Source: Clostridium magnum DSM 2767 (GTDB lineage Bacteria; Bacillota; Clostridia; Clostridiales; Clostridiaceae). Taken from it: 64,000 bases of DNA. The notes beneath the pieces are model-generated. The model was not told where the DNA came from, searched no databases, and was given only the letters and a program-made list of their open reading frames with translations. Position numbers and translations under genes: made by a program. The stretch is from positions 372,001 through 436,000 of the forward strand of contig NZ_LWAE01000003.1 in the NCBI RefSeq assembly GCF_001623875.1. The letters run 5' to 3'. Of this stretch, positions 1 through 9,055 are shown piece by piece. The number at the start of each line of letters is the position of its first letter. Positions within the stretch are counted from its first letter, which is position 1.

Positions 1-520
1 TTTTCATTAACAAAGTTTTCTATATCCTTAGTTACTTCTTTGTTTATATCATATTTGTTAACACATACCATAGTAAAAATACCAAAGTGTTCACATAAGG
101 CTACTACTCTTATTAAATTTAAAATTCCTCTACTGCAATTTATATCTCTTATTTTTCCAATTTAAATTTTGCCTATTTCTCTTTTCTTATAAGCTATGGC
201 ATCATATCTACATGCAATTTCACAAGCCCCACATCCATGACATAATTTTTGAAAAAGCATAATATCATCCTTTACTTTTGCAAGAGCATTGAATTGACAT
301 GAATCCATACAAGCTCCACATGATGTACACTTGTCATCATCTATAAAGGGGTACTCTACCAAAACTTTTCTGTTTTATCTATTGTAGGCTTTAAAAATAA
401 GAAACCATTTGGTTCTTCTACATCACAATCTATGTAACTTGCCTTTAGTGCAAGGGCAAGATTTGTAGAAACTGTAGTTTTTCCTGTTCCTCCTTTTCCA
501 CTAAGCACCGCTATATTCAC
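1..520 (-). pseudogene. Collapsed remnant of ferredoxin-containing MinD-type ATPase(s)
   Basis: A GTG at 520 starts a protein with an intact deviant Walker A (GKGGTGKTT) and the DCDVEEPN motif, but the frame stops at TGG-TAG near 362. The next frame carries two 4Fe-4S motifs (CTSCGACMDSC, CHGCGACEIAC) and then stops near 162. Bases 160 to 1, in a further frame, encode a segment matching the C-terminal half of the other ATPase at 18663-19571 (RVVALCEHFGIFTMVCVNKY). The remnant thus joins the N-terminal part of one paralogue to the C-terminal part of its neighbour, as expected if a tandem pair collapsed by internal deletion and then decayed. It may continue beyond the window edge. Confidence 0.8.
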
Positions 521-538
521 TATATACTCATCTCCAAT

Positions 539-904
539 CTAATGGCTTCCTCCATGATGTGCAGGACCAGGCATTTTTATTTCTTCTAGTTCACCCTTAT
601 TATATTTTTCAAGTACTGAACTTATAGCTATATTTCCACATTTATATGCTTTAACTCCTGCTTTTTCAATAATTTCAATAGCATTAGGTCCAAGACTTCC
701 TGTAACAATAACGTCTACTTTCTCATCAACTAATTGATTTGATGCAGCAATTCCTGCTCCAGCACTGGAATTTAGACCTTCATTTTCCAAAACTTTAACC
801 TCTCCACTCTCTATGTCATGAATTTAAAAATATTCACATCTTCCAAATCTCATACCAAGTAAATTTTCAACATTTTTTCCTGTTGATGAAATTGCTATCT
901 TCAT
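539..904 (-). pseudogene. NifX/FeMo-cofactor-binding family protein, nonsense-interrupted
   Basis: The ATG at 904 has a good upstream AAGGAAT ribosome binding site and reads MKIAISSTGKNVENLLGMRF. It hits an in-frame TAA at 824-826 exactly where the intact paralogue at 20412-20777 has a Gln codon (FQIHD against F-stop-IHD), so one C-to-T change explains the break. The rest of the frame to 539 stays open and ends with the family tail PGPAHHGGSH. Proteins of this family bind iron-sulfur or iron-molybdenum clusters. This copy is upstream of an ATPase remnant in the same order as the 20 kb locus, so the whole block 1-904 is a decayed duplicate. Confidence 0.82.
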
Positions 905-940
905 TAATATTCCTTCAAATCTTTAATCGTTCCCAACAAT

Positions 941-995
941 AATGGCATTTGCCAATTTAATATTACTCCATTTTTAGGTTACTGTCAAATGCCAA
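941..995 (-). promoter_or_regulatory. Promoter with TTGGCATTTGACA operator for the decayed NifX unit
   Basis: On the minus strand, TTGACA is followed by a 17-nt spacer and TAATAT. The -35 is embedded in TTGGCATTTGACA (plus strand 83-95 of the 900 block), and a perfect palindrome TGGCAAATGCCA lies just downstream of the -10 at 943-954. The same arrangement precedes the units starting at 21614, 22768 and 28969. Confidence 0.7.
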
Positions 996-1043
996 TTTAA
1001 ATATTTTAAGCATAAATAGTGCTGACAAAAGAAATTTAAAAAA

Positions 1044-1078
1044 ACTGGTAAAAGCATTCTATAACACTTCAACCAGCT
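1044..1078 (-). terminator. Rho-independent terminator
   Basis: Imperfect inverted repeat (AGCTGGTTGAAGTG / CATTCTT..ACCAGT class) followed on the minus strand by a run of seven T. It lies just after the DUF421 fragment. The stem sequence closely resembles the hairpin at 4704-4740. Confidence 0.6.
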
Positions 1079-1081
1079 AAT

Positions 1082-1498
1082 TTATAAATATTTATACGGT
1101 TCTTTTTTATTTCCTTCAAACTTCCTACTACTAATCTCTTGAAAAATATTATTTTGTTCATTCTTATTGCCTTGAGGTTTTATATTGTCTCCTATCATTT
1201 CTTTCATTTGTGATATTTCCGCCATTAGAGTCATAAAATCCTCCTTTGTTAAAGGTTTCTTGTTATCCTTCAATTCATATCCTAGCTGACCACTTACTTC
1301 AATTGTTGCATATTTGACATCTTCTATTGAGGATATTCCAGCTTGCCTCAAACGGGTTTCCAGCCTATCAATAGATAATCTTAATTTCCCCAAATTATTT
1401 ATATTAGGTGCCCCATTTTGAATAACTATAACAACTTTACCTGGAAATAAAGTTTCTAGAAAATCTATTTTAATCTCTAGATACTCTGTAATTATCAT
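1082..1498 (-). pseudogene. C-terminal fragment of a DUF421 (YetF-type) membrane protein
   Basis: The 138 codons match the cytoplasmic C-terminal domain of DUF421 proteins: a VVIVIQNGAPN segment, then LRLSIDRLETRLRQAG, then VKYATIEVSGQLGYEL. The usual N-terminal half with three transmembrane helices is missing, and the 100 bases upstream hold no recognisable remainder. I therefore read it as a truncated gene, although expression as a lone domain cannot be excluded. Another, differently truncated DUF421 gene (N-terminal part) is at 40091-40444. The tail (about residues 100-138) is Asn/Lys-rich and low complexity. Confidence 0.55.
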
Positions 1499-1604
1499 TG
1501 AATTCTAAATCCTTTAGAACACAAACATTTTTCTTGCCTTGTCTATTGACATCAAAGTTTCATTGCCGTTAACAGGACGTTTAAAAGTAACTTCCGGAAA
1601 AAAT

Positions 1605-2078
1605 CTAATAATAAGCCTGTTTTTTATAATCTTTATATTTTTCTAATATGTCTTTGTTATTTTCAAAAAATTCATATAAAATTTGCATATTTTTCACTGT
1701 ATCAGTAGTAATAATATGTTCCATCAATTCAGTCTGAATTAGCGCATTCTCCTTACATCCTATAAAAGATAAAAAGTTTTCAATTGTATTATGTCTATTT
1801 AACAGGAATTCCCCTAATTTCTTACCTTCATCTGTTAAAGTTACAATTCCATATTTCTCATAGTTTACCATGCCTAACTGTCCTAGCTTCTTTACCATCT
1901 TCGAAGCTGAGGAAGCTTTAACATTTAATAACTGTGCAAGTATATTTATTCTAATATAAGCTTCACTTAGACTATTCCTATAAATCATCTCAAGATAATC
2001 CTCTAATGCAGAAGTGAGTATATTTTTATTATTCCTTTGTAATTCATATCCACGGACAGTATGAAATGTATCGTCCAT
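1605..2078 (-). CDS. DtxR/MntR-family metal-dependent transcriptional regulator
   Basis: 157 residues, the usual length for the short DtxR/MntR class without an SH3 domain. A winged helix occupies about residues 20-85 (LEDYLEMIYRN, then AQLLNVKASSASKMVKKLGQLG). The metal-binding and dimerisation helices follow, with HNTIENFL, ELMEH and other acidic/His positions. It is transcribed divergently from feoA with about 145 bp between them, so it probably controls iron uptake in response to Fe(II) or Mn(II). The metal specificity cannot be read from sequence here. Confidence 0.85.
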   Translation of the reverse strand: MDDTFHTVRGYELQRNNKNILTSALEDYLEMIYRNSLSEAYIRINILAQLLNVKASSASKMVKKLGQLGMVNYEKYGIVTLTDEGKKLGEFLLNRHNTIENFLSFIGCKENALIQTELMEHIITTDTVKNMQILYEFFENNKDILEKYKDYKKQAYY

Positions 2079-2223
2079 TTAATCACCACCATTATTTTAA
2101 TCATAAAATTATCTTCTATATTTTATTTATACTAGTAACACTTAAAAAGTATTTATCATATTTTAGTGTAGGGAAAGTTTTTTTCTCTACAGAAAATCAT
2201 TTTGTTAGGAGGTCCCTTTATAC

Positions 2224-2463
2224 ATGAATAATTATGATATTCCACTTAGCGATTTACCGCTAGGTAAAAAATGTAAAGTCAAAAAACTACTTTCTGACGG
2301 TTTAGTAAGAAGAAGAATGTTAGACTTAGGATTAATTGATAATACAGTGGTTGAATCTTTACAGAAAAGTCCCTCTGGTGACCCTGTTGCTTATCTCATT
2401 AGGGGTGCTGTAATTGCTCTTCGTACTGAAGTAGCATCCATGATTTTAGTAGAAAAACTTTAA
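2224..2463 (+). CDS. feoA: Ferrous iron transport protein FeoA
   Basis: 79-residue SH3-like cytoplasmic protein with the family pattern ending in an RRRMLDLGL turn and a GDPVAYLIRGAVIALR strand region. FeoA helps the FeoB permease, probably through its G domain. Ribosome binding site TTAGGAGGTCC lies upstream, and feoB follows after 64 bp in the same direction. Divergent DtxR-type regulator upstream. Confidence 0.92.
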   Translation: MNNYDIPLSDLPLGKKCKVKKLLSDGLVRRRMLDLGLIDNTVVESLQKSPSGDPVAYLIRGAVIALRTEVASMILVEKL

Positions 2464-2527
2464 ATTTATATCCATAAATCTATTTTTAAGTTATATATAA
2501 GTGTAGTATTTTTAGGGAGGAATATTA

Positions 2528-4678
2528 ATGGGTCTAACCAATACATCAACAGGAGCAGGAGTATTAGAAAAAGAACTTAGAATTGATAAAACTACATCAA
2601 AGGATAAAATAATAGCCCTAGCTGGCAATCCTAACGTTGGAAAAAGCACCGTTTTTAATAACTTAACTGGTTTAAACCAACACACAGGTAACTGGCCTGG
2701 TAAAACTGTTACCAATGCTCAAGGAAAGTATTATTATAAAGATCTCAATTTTATTTTAGTTGATATTCCAGGCACCTATTCCTTAATGGCAAGCTCCGTT
2801 GAAGAAGAGGTTGCTAGAGACTTTATATGCTTTGGAAATCCAGATACAACTGTAATTGTAGTAGATGCCACCTGCTTAGAAAGAAATCTAAATCTTGTTT
2901 TACAAACACTGGAGATTACTTCTAAGGTTGTTATATGTGTCAATCTGATGGATGAAGCAAAACGAAAAGGAATATCCATAGATTTAGAAGAACTATCAAA
3001 GCAACTTGGAGTTCCTGTAGTGGGCACAAGTGCTGTTAACAAAAAAAGCTTAGATAAATTAATGGATGCAGTTTTTGAAGTAGCTTCTAATAAAACTACT
3101 CCTAATACTATTAATATTGTATATGATGAATTAATTGAAAAAGCCTTATCTAAAGTTGAAGAGGCAGTCAAATCACTGCTTCAAGATAAACTTAATCCTA
3201 GATGGTTAGCATTAAAGCTTATAGAAGGAGATAAAAAGCTGTTAGCTTCTATTAATAACTATCTTAACTTCAATTTAACTGAAGAAGATAACCTAATAAA
3301 AGAAGTCAATGAAGTTAGAGCTTTTCTAAATGAACAGAAAATCGATTCAGATACATTTCGTGATAAAATTGTTTGTAAACTAGTAAGCACTGCAGAAAAA
3401 ATAAATAAAACCGTAGTCTCTGTTAAAAATGAACATTACAATAGCACTGATAGAAAGATAGATAAATATCTTACCTCGAAGAAATTTGGAATCCCTATTA
3501 TGATTCTTCTTTTAGGCGTAGTTTTCTGGCTTACTATTACTGGTGCCAACATACCTTCAGAAATAATTGCTACTGGACTGTTTTGGTTTCAGGACAGGCT
3601 TACCGACTTTTTCACCTGGTTAGGCACACCACCTTGGGTACATGGATTATTAGTTATGGGTATGTACCGAACTCTTGCTTGGGTAGTATCCGTTATGCTA
3701 CCTCCAATGGCTATATTCTTTCCTCTCTTTACATTACTAGAGGACTTAGGATACTTACCTAGAGTAGCTTTTAATCTTGACAACTTTTTTAAAAAAGCCT
3801 GCGCCTGTGGAAAACAGGCATTAACAATGTGCATGGGCTTTGGTTGTAATGCTGCTGGTATAGTAGGCTGTAGAATAATTGATTCACCACGAGAAAGATT
3901 AATCGCAGTTATAACCAATAACTTTGTACCTTGTAACGGAAGATTTCCTACTCTAATAGCAATTATAACCATGTTCTTTGCTGGAATTATAGCAAGACCT
4001 TTTCAATCTGTAGTATCAACGCTAATTCTAACTAGTGTTATTATACTAGGTGTTATAATAACATTAACAATATCTAAAATTCTATCAAAGACAATATTAA
4101 AGGGTATTCCTTCTACTTTTACTTTGGAATTACCACCCTATAGAAAACCACAAGTAAGTAAAATTATCATAAGATCTATATTTGATAGAACGCTCTTCGT
4201 ACTTGCTCGTGCAGTGGTAGTAGCAGCACCAGCAGGATTAGTTATATGGTCAATGGCTAATATTCATATAAGTAATATAAGTCTTTTAACCCATTGTGCT
4301 AATTTTTTTGATCCCTTTGCAAAACTTATTGGATTAGATGGTTATATTTTAATGGCCTTTATTTTAGGTTTCCCTGCAAATGAAATAGTTGTCCCTATAA
4401 TAATTATGAGCTATATGTCTACAGGAAGCATAGTTGAGTTTGATAGCTTAGAACAATTAAGAACACTTCTTGTTTCTCACGGTTGGACCTGGTTAACAGC
4501 TGTATGTACTATGCTGTTTTCTTTAATGCATTGGCCTTGCGCTACCACCTGCTTAACTATAAAAAAAGAAACTCAAAGCCTTAAATGGACCATTATTTCT
4601 TTCCTTGTGCCAACTGTTACTGGCATTGCTATTTGCTTTATAGTTGCAAGCACTGTAAGATTAATTGGTTTAGTGTAA
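2528..4678 (+). CDS. feoB: Ferrous iron transport protein FeoB
   Basis: 716 residues. A cytoplasmic G domain comes first, with G1 GNPNVGKS at about 33-40, switch/G3 DIPGTYSL near 79 and G4 NLMDE near 147. A helical GDI-like region follows, then the polytopic permease (about residues 330-716) with two Gate motifs, including CACGKQALTMCMGFGCNAAG and a GFPANEIV segment. FeoB is the inner-membrane Fe(II) importer. A roughly 25-residue N-terminal extension precedes the G domain. Ribosome binding site TTTAGGGAGG. Forms an operon with feoA and ends at the hairpin at 4704-4740. Confidence 0.95.
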   Translation: MGLTNTSTGAGVLEKELRIDKTTSKDKIIALAGNPNVGKSTVFNNLTGLNQHTGNWPGKTVTNAQGKYYYKDLNFILVDIPGTYSLMASSVEEEVARDFICFGNPDTTVIVVDATCLERNLNLVLQTLEITSKVVICVNLMDEAKRKGISIDLEELSKQLGVPVVGTSAVNKKSLDKLMDAVFEVASNKTTPNTINIVYDELIEKALSKVEEAVKSLLQDKLNPRWLALKLIEGDKKLLASINNYLNFNLTEEDNLIKEVNEVRAFLNEQKIDSDTFRDKIVCKLVSTAEKINKTVVSVKNEHYNSTDRKIDKYLTSKKFGIPIMILLLGVVFWLTITGANIPSEIIATGLFWFQDRLTDFFTWLGTPPWVHGLLVMGMYRTLAWVVSVMLPPMAIFFPLFTLLEDLGYLPRVAFNLDNFFKKACACGKQALTMCMGFGCNAAGIVGCRIIDSPRERLIAVITNNFVPCNGRFPTLIAIITMFFAGIIARPFQSVVSTLILTSVIILGVIITLTISKILSKTILKGIPSTFTLELPPYRKPQVSKIIIRSIFDRTLFVLARAVVVAAPAGLVIWSMANIHISNISLLTHCANFFDPFAKLIGLDGYILMAFILGFPANEIVVPIIIMSYMSTGSIVEFDSLEQLRTLLVSHGWTWLTAVCTMLFSLMHWPCATTCLTIKKETQSLKWTIISFLVPTVTGIAICFIVASTVRLIGLV

Positions 4679-4703
4679 TGAATTCCATTTCAGTAATCTA
4701 CAA

Positions 4704-4740
4704 AGCTGGTGAAGGTGGCTTATAACCACTTCAACCAGCT
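4704..4740. terminator. Bidirectional terminator hairpin between convergent genes
   Basis: Near-perfect inverted repeat: AGCTGGTGAAGGTGG and its partner CCACTTCAACCAGCT around a five-base loop. It sits between feoB (plus) and the molybdate-type ATPase gene (minus). The downstream T-rich stretch is weak in both directions. Confidence 0.6.
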
Positions 4741-4784
4741 AAATTTATACTTTTTTATGTTCTAATTCAATGTCACATTTTAAC

Positions 4785-5519
4785 CTAATACAAACTTCGT
4801 TTTCTCATTTTAACTTTATTATATCCTATAAAATCAGCTACAAACTCTGATTTAGGATAGTTAAATATTTCATCAACAGTTCCTATTTGATGTATCTCAC
4901 CATTTTTCATGACTGCTATTCTGTCTGCTAAATATATTGCCTCATTAAAATCATGGGTTATATGAATAGTTGTAGTCCTAAGCTTTTTATGAAGACTTTT
5001 TAAATTACGCTGAAATACTTCTTTAGTATTTGGATCTAATGCACTACTTACTTCATCTAACAATAATATTTTTGGTGAAGTTATAATAGCTCTTGCAAAG
5101 GCAACTCTCTGCTGTTCTCCTCCACTTAAGGTCAAAGGATTTCTTTTTAATAAGTGTTTTATATTCAGCATTGTACTTATTTCATCTAGAGCCTTTTCCC
5201 TACTGCATCTAGATATCTTTTTTGCCTTCAACCCAAAAATGATATTTTCACTAACAGATAAATGCGGAAACAATAAATAGTCTTGGTATACAAATCCTAT
5301 ATTTCTATGTTCCGGCGGCACATTACTTATGTTTATATTGTTTATGTATATACTGCCGCTATCAGGATTATATATACCAGCTATAGTTTCTAAAACTATA
5401 GTTTTCCCTGTTCCTGTAGGTCCTAGTATTACAAAATATTCTCCTTCTTTTACTTCAAAACTTATATCCTTAAGTTTAAAATCACCAATTTTTTTATTAA
5501 TGCGCTCTACTTTAAGCAT
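4785..5519 (-). CDS. ABC importer ATPase, molybdate/tungstate type (ModC/WtpC-like)
   Basis: 244 residues. Walker A GPTGTGKT at about 33-40, Q-loop YQDYLLF, signature LSGGEQQR, Walker B ILLLDEVSSALD and H-loop HITHD. It lacks the regulatory C-terminal TOBE extension of long ModC proteins, as in archaeal and clostridial tungstate/molybdate transporters. Last gene of modA-modB-modC order on the minus strand (6398-7195, 5544-6353, then this). It energises uptake of molybdate or tungstate, and the sequence does not separate the two. Confidence 0.85.
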   Translation of the reverse strand: MLKVERINKKIGDFKLKDISFEVKEGEYFVILGPTGTGKTIVLETIAGIYNPDSGSIYINNINISNVPPEHRNIGFVYQDYLLFPHLSVSENIIFGLKAKKISRCSREKALDEISTMLNIKHLLKRNPLTLSGGEQQRVAFARAIITSPKILLLDEVSSALDPNTKEVFQRNLKSLHKKLRTTTIHITHDFNEAIYLADRIAVMKNGEIHQIGTVDEIFNYPKSEFVADFIGYNKVKMRKRSLY

Positions 5520-5543
5520 AGTGTCGACCCCTTTTTCACTATA

Positions 5544-6353
5544 TTATTTAGTATTTTTTATATTTCCTTTTCCTAGATGTTCAAATATAAACAAACAAAC
5601 TATAGACATAATTATTAGTATAATAGCAGCTGATAAGGCTTTATCTAAATTTCCACCAGATAAATTCAAAAATATAGCCGCTGGTAAAGTTTCTGTTTTC
5701 ATTCGAATAGCTCCTGCAAGCATAAGTGCAGTACCAAATTCCCCTAATGCATTTGTCCATGTTATTACAATTCCTGAAATTAGACCATTTCTAGCTATAG
5801 GTAGAGTTACTTTAAAGAAGGAACCCCAACTGCTATACCCTAGTGTTCTAGCTACAAATTCAAGCTTTGGATTAATATTTTCAAAGGTTGTTCTCAAAAT
5901 CCTTATCATGTAGGGAGTATTAATAAAAAAGTGTGCTAATATAATCCCTTTTACAGAAAAAACTGGATCTATCCCTAATTTGCTTACAATACTCTCCATT
6001 TGTTTTGTACTGAATAATAATAACAAAGCAATTCCTGATGCAATAGGTGGTATGGAATTAGGAATTTGTATTATAGAATTAATAACTTTCTTTCCCCCAA
6101 AATTGTACCTAGCTAGTCCATAAGATATTGGTACAGAAAATATTAAACAAATTATAGTAGACACAGTTGCTGTGTATAGAGTCAACCTAATTGCAAATTG
6201 AACTTCCTTATCACTTAAACTTTCTATTAGTGTAGCAAAACCCCTTTGCATAACTGCACACATAGTAAAAACTATAAGAGCTATAAATATTATTGCAAAT
6301 ATAGATATAAATACTTTAAAAAGAATATCTTTGTAATTCCTGTTAAACATCAT
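5544..6353 (-). CDS. Molybdate/tungstate ABC permease (ModB/WtpB-like)
   Basis: 269 residues with about six hydrophobic helices and the binding-protein-dependent permease EAA loop (VARTLGYSSWGSFFKVTLPIARNGLISG), which docks on the ATPase. Located between the binding protein and the ATPase genes with short gaps, so it is part of the same operon. The single permease presumably works as a homodimer. Confidence 0.88.
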   Translation of the reverse strand: MMFNRNYKDILFKVFISIFAIIFIALIVFTMCAVMQRGFATLIESLSDKEVQFAIRLTLYTATVSTIICLIFSVPISYGLARYNFGGKKVINSIIQIPNSIPPIASGIALLLLFSTKQMESIVSKLGIDPVFSVKGIILAHFFINTPYMIRILRTTFENINPKLEFVARTLGYSSWGSFFKVTLPIARNGLISGIVITWTNALGEFGTALMLAGAIRMKTETLPAAIFLNLSGGNLDKALSAAIILIIMSIVCLFIFEHLGKGNIKNTK

Positions 6354-6397
6354 TAATTAGCCTCTCAAGTTATTATTTGACTCAACCTAAATACCTT

Positions 6398-7195
6398 TTA
6401 TTTCACAGGCTTTAGATTATATTTAACAAATATCGGTTTAGCCTCATCAGAAGCAGTAAAGTCCATGAATCTTTTAGCTAATTCCGCATCTTTAGAACTT
6501 TTTAAAGTGCTTATAGGTACCACTTTAATTGTATTTTCTTCTTTAGGAATTTGTACTAAATCTATATCTTTCGCTGCATTCAAAGCATTATCTTCCCATA
6601 TAATCGATGCATCTGCTTTTTTCATAGAAAGAAATGTTACTATTTCATTTACTGTAGTAACTGTAGATACTACATTCTTATTAACTTGTTCCACTATACT
6701 AGCCTTTTCAAATAATTTGGATGCTAGCTTGCCTAGTGGAGATGTTTTAGGATCTCCTAATATAACTTTTACTCCTGATTTAGAAAAATCCTTTATGCTA
6801 GTAATTCCTGCAGGATTTCCTTTAGGTACAGCAATTACAGGTACATGATAAACCAAATCCTTTTTTTCTGAAGTTAAGCTTTTTTTATTTGCTGTTTGAT
6901 AATCTTCATCTGAAGCTAGTACACAAAGATCACCTTTATGTGAAACCTCCATTTGAGCTATAAGATCTGAAGAATTAGCATAAGTGTATTCAATTTTAGT
7001 TCCATATTTTTTTTCGAAACTTTGTGCTATTTCCTCCATTGGCTTGTTTACTCCTGCAGCACAATAGACAAGTAGAGATTCTTTCTCCTCATTACTTTGA
7101 TTAGTGGTAGTTTGTGCCTTTTGTCCACATCCTATAAACATAGTAGAAACCAGTAAAAAACCTAGAACTGAACTTAATATTTCTTTTATTTTCAT
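6398..7195 (-). CDS. Molybdate/tungstate-binding lipoprotein (ModA-like)
   Basis: Signal peptide with lipobox FIGC near residue 23, then a ModA-type fold: LLVYCAAGVNKPMEEI, NSSDLIAQM, GDPKTSPLGKLASKLFE, VDASIIWEDN-like segment and a C-terminal FMDFTASDEAKPIF. I choose the second ATG (7195). The first ATG at 7204 abuts the AAGGAG ribosome binding site with no spacer, whereas the second has a 9-base spacer. It follows the BtuF-like gene by 22 bp, suggesting one long operon for two importers. Confidence 0.85.
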   Translation of the reverse strand: MKIKEILSSVLGFLLVSTMFIGCGQKAQTTTNQSNEEKESLLVYCAAGVNKPMEEIAQSFEKKYGTKIEYTYANSSDLIAQMEVSHKGDLCVLASDEDYQTANKKSLTSEKKDLVYHVPVIAVPKGNPAGITSIKDFSKSGVKVILGDPKTSPLGKLASKLFEKASIVEQVNKNVVSTVTTVNEIVTFLSMKKADASIIWEDNALNAAKDIDLVQIPKEENTIKVVPISTLKSSKDAELAKRFMDFTASDEAKPIFVKYNLKPVK

Positions 7196-7217
7196 AAAAT
7201 ACATCTCCTTTTATATG

Positions 7218-8249
7218 TTAATCTACTTTTCCACCAAGCTTTGTAAAAGTAGTACCATAGAATTTTTCATAGAATGAATCTGCCTCTTTGATAACATCAG
7301 TATCATTAAATACTTTAGGATTTAATCTCTCACTTAACCACAATATCCCTAAAACTGTTTGTGGACAAGGCATGTCCCATTGGGATATTTTTGAAGGAAT
7401 TAGATAAATCTTTTTATTCTTTATGGCGTTTACAGTTTTCAGACTTCCGTTATTGAGTACATCTGCCGGTTTTACTCCACAGTATTGTGTAAGTATTATT
7501 ACATCTGGATTCCATTGTATTAGATGTTCTGCTGAAACCTTAACCCATCCTCCTTTTAAATCAGAAGAGACATTTATTCCTCCACATAAGTCAATCAGAG
7601 AATTCTGAAACATATCATTGCCAGCTGTTGAGTACATGTCAGAACCTGCAATATATACTTTTTGTTTATCCTTCTGTTCTACATTTTTAAGCTTATTTTT
7701 TACAAAATCTATCTTTTGCATATAGTAATCATTAAAAGCTGCTGCTTCTTCTTCTTTTCCTAAGGCCATTCCCAGATTTGTCATGGTGGATTTTAACTCA
7801 TCAAGACTTTCTGCTTTTATAGCAAAGACCTTTAATCCACGGCTTTCGATATCATCTATAAGCTTTTTATTTGCCGCAGTTATTAAAACAAGGTCTGGTT
7901 TTAAAGCAATTCCTTGCTCCATGTTAAAAGTATTTTTGTTTTTGAAATCTGGTAATTCCTTAGAGTTAGGTAACAAAGTAGTTACTATTGGATTTTTTAA
8001 GGTATTTCCATCTGCACCAACTAGAGTTTTTTGTGCACCTAACGTACAAATCATTTGAACTGGTACAGTATAATTAGTTAAAACTCGTTCTGCCGGCTTG
8101 GATAGTTCTATTTTTCTTCCCAATCCATCTGTCACAACGATTTTCTTATTTTCTTTTACAGAATTTGTTGAAACTGTACTTTTCCCACATCCCGCAAAAG
8201 AAAACATAATCATCAATAATAGAATTAATAATCTGGATACTTTTTTCAC
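7218..8249 (-). CDS. BtuF/FepB-type substrate-binding lipoprotein
   Basis: 343 residues with a lipoprotein signal (FAGCGKS). Two-lobed class III binding-protein features: GRKIELSKPAERVL, LKPDLVLITAANKK, then GGWVKVSAEHLIQWNPDVII. Such proteins deliver Fe-siderophores, heme, cobalamin or, in the MolABC type of Haemophilus, molybdate/tungstate to BtuCD-like permeases. The partner ATPase and permease are immediately upstream. Direct linkage to ModABC makes an oxyanion or metallophore substrate plausible, but this is inference. Confidence 0.82.
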   Translation of the reverse strand: MKKVSRLLILLLMIMFSFAGCGKSTVSTNSVKENKKIVVTDGLGRKIELSKPAERVLTNYTVPVQMICTLGAQKTLVGADGNTLKNPIVTTLLPNSKELPDFKNKNTFNMEQGIALKPDLVLITAANKKLIDDIESRGLKVFAIKAESLDELKSTMTNLGMALGKEEEAAAFNDYYMQKIDFVKNKLKNVEQKDKQKVYIAGSDMYSTAGNDMFQNSLIDLCGGINVSSDLKGGWVKVSAEHLIQWNPDVIILTQYCGVKPADVLNNGSLKTVNAIKNKKIYLIPSKISQWDMPCPQTVLGILWLSERLNPKVFNDTDVIKEADSFYEKFYGTTFTKLGGKVD

Positions 8250-8272
8250 TTTTATCTCCCCCTGTTTTCTTA

Positions 8273-9055
8273 TTAGTTAATCATAGGTATACATGCTTTT
8301 ACCTTATTCCCATTAGAATTAATGGTAGTAATAATTTTCACATTAATACCATAGGCCTCCTTAAGCATATCCTCTGTCACAACTTCATCCACATTCCCCA
8401 CTGTAAATACATTATTTTTTCGCATAAGTGCTACTTTTGTAGAGCATAGAAATGCATGATTAGGAAAATGTGAGGTCATAACAACTGCTAGTCCTTTTTC
8501 AGAAAGCTTATTTATCTGTTCTAATACTCTTATCTGATTTCCAAAATCCAAATTAGAGGTTGGTTCGTCCATTATCAGTATTTTGGGCTGTTGAGCAAGA
8601 GCTCTAGCAATTAAAACCATTTGCCTTTCCCCACCACTTATTTCTGTATATATCTTATCCTTTAAATAGGATATCTTTAAAGTATTTATGGCCTCCTCTG
8701 CAATCCTTACATCCTCTTTCATAGGAGAAGAAAACATTGAAAGATGAGCAGTTCTTCCCATCAATACTACGTCAAATACTTTAAAGGGAAAAGGAGGAGT
8801 ATGTGCCTGAGGTACATAACCAATAGTTTTAGCTAATTGCTTTCTTGACCAATTATGTATATTTTCTCCGTCTAAAAGTATTTCTCCACCTCTTAACTTT
8901 AAAAAACCTAATATAGTCTTAAAAAGAGTTGTTTTTCCTACACCATTAGGTCCTAGCAAGCATAATATTTCTCCAGAATTTACATTCATGGAAATATCCT
9001 TTACCACAATTCTTGTACCATAACCGCAAATAGCATTTTTAACCTCTAATTTCAT
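8273..9055 (-). CDS. BtuD/FepC-type ABC importer ATPase
   Basis: About 260 residues. Walker A GPNGVGKT, Q-loop VPQAHTPPF, signature ISGGERQM, Walker B ILIMDEPTSNLDF and H-loop TSHFP. The second ATG (9055) is preferred because AAGGAGAGG touches the first one. The start region overlaps the end of the permease gene by a few bases, indicating translational coupling. Works with the permease at 9052-10137 and the binding protein at 7218-8249. Confidence 0.88.
   Translation of the reverse strand: MKLEVKNAICGYGTRIVVKDISMNVNSGEILCLLGPNGVGKTTLFKTILGFLKLRGGEILLDGENIHNWSRKQLAKTIGYVPQAHTPPFPFKVFDVVLMGRTAHLSMFSSPMKEDVRIAEEAINTLKISYLKDKIYTEISGGERQMVLIARALAQQPKILIMDEPTSNLDFGNQIRVLEQINKLSEKGLAVVMTSHFPNHAFLCSTKVALMRKNNVFTVGNVDEVVTEDMLKEAYGINVKIITTINSNGNKVKACIPMIN

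Noticed and set aside
5329..5913. Long plus-strand open frame opposite the ABC transporter genes
   Set aside because: It spans two well-supported minus-strand genes, has no ribosome binding site and its protein resembles no family; a shadow of AT-rich coding DNA. The same applies to frames opposite feoB, copA, fixB and the importer genes.
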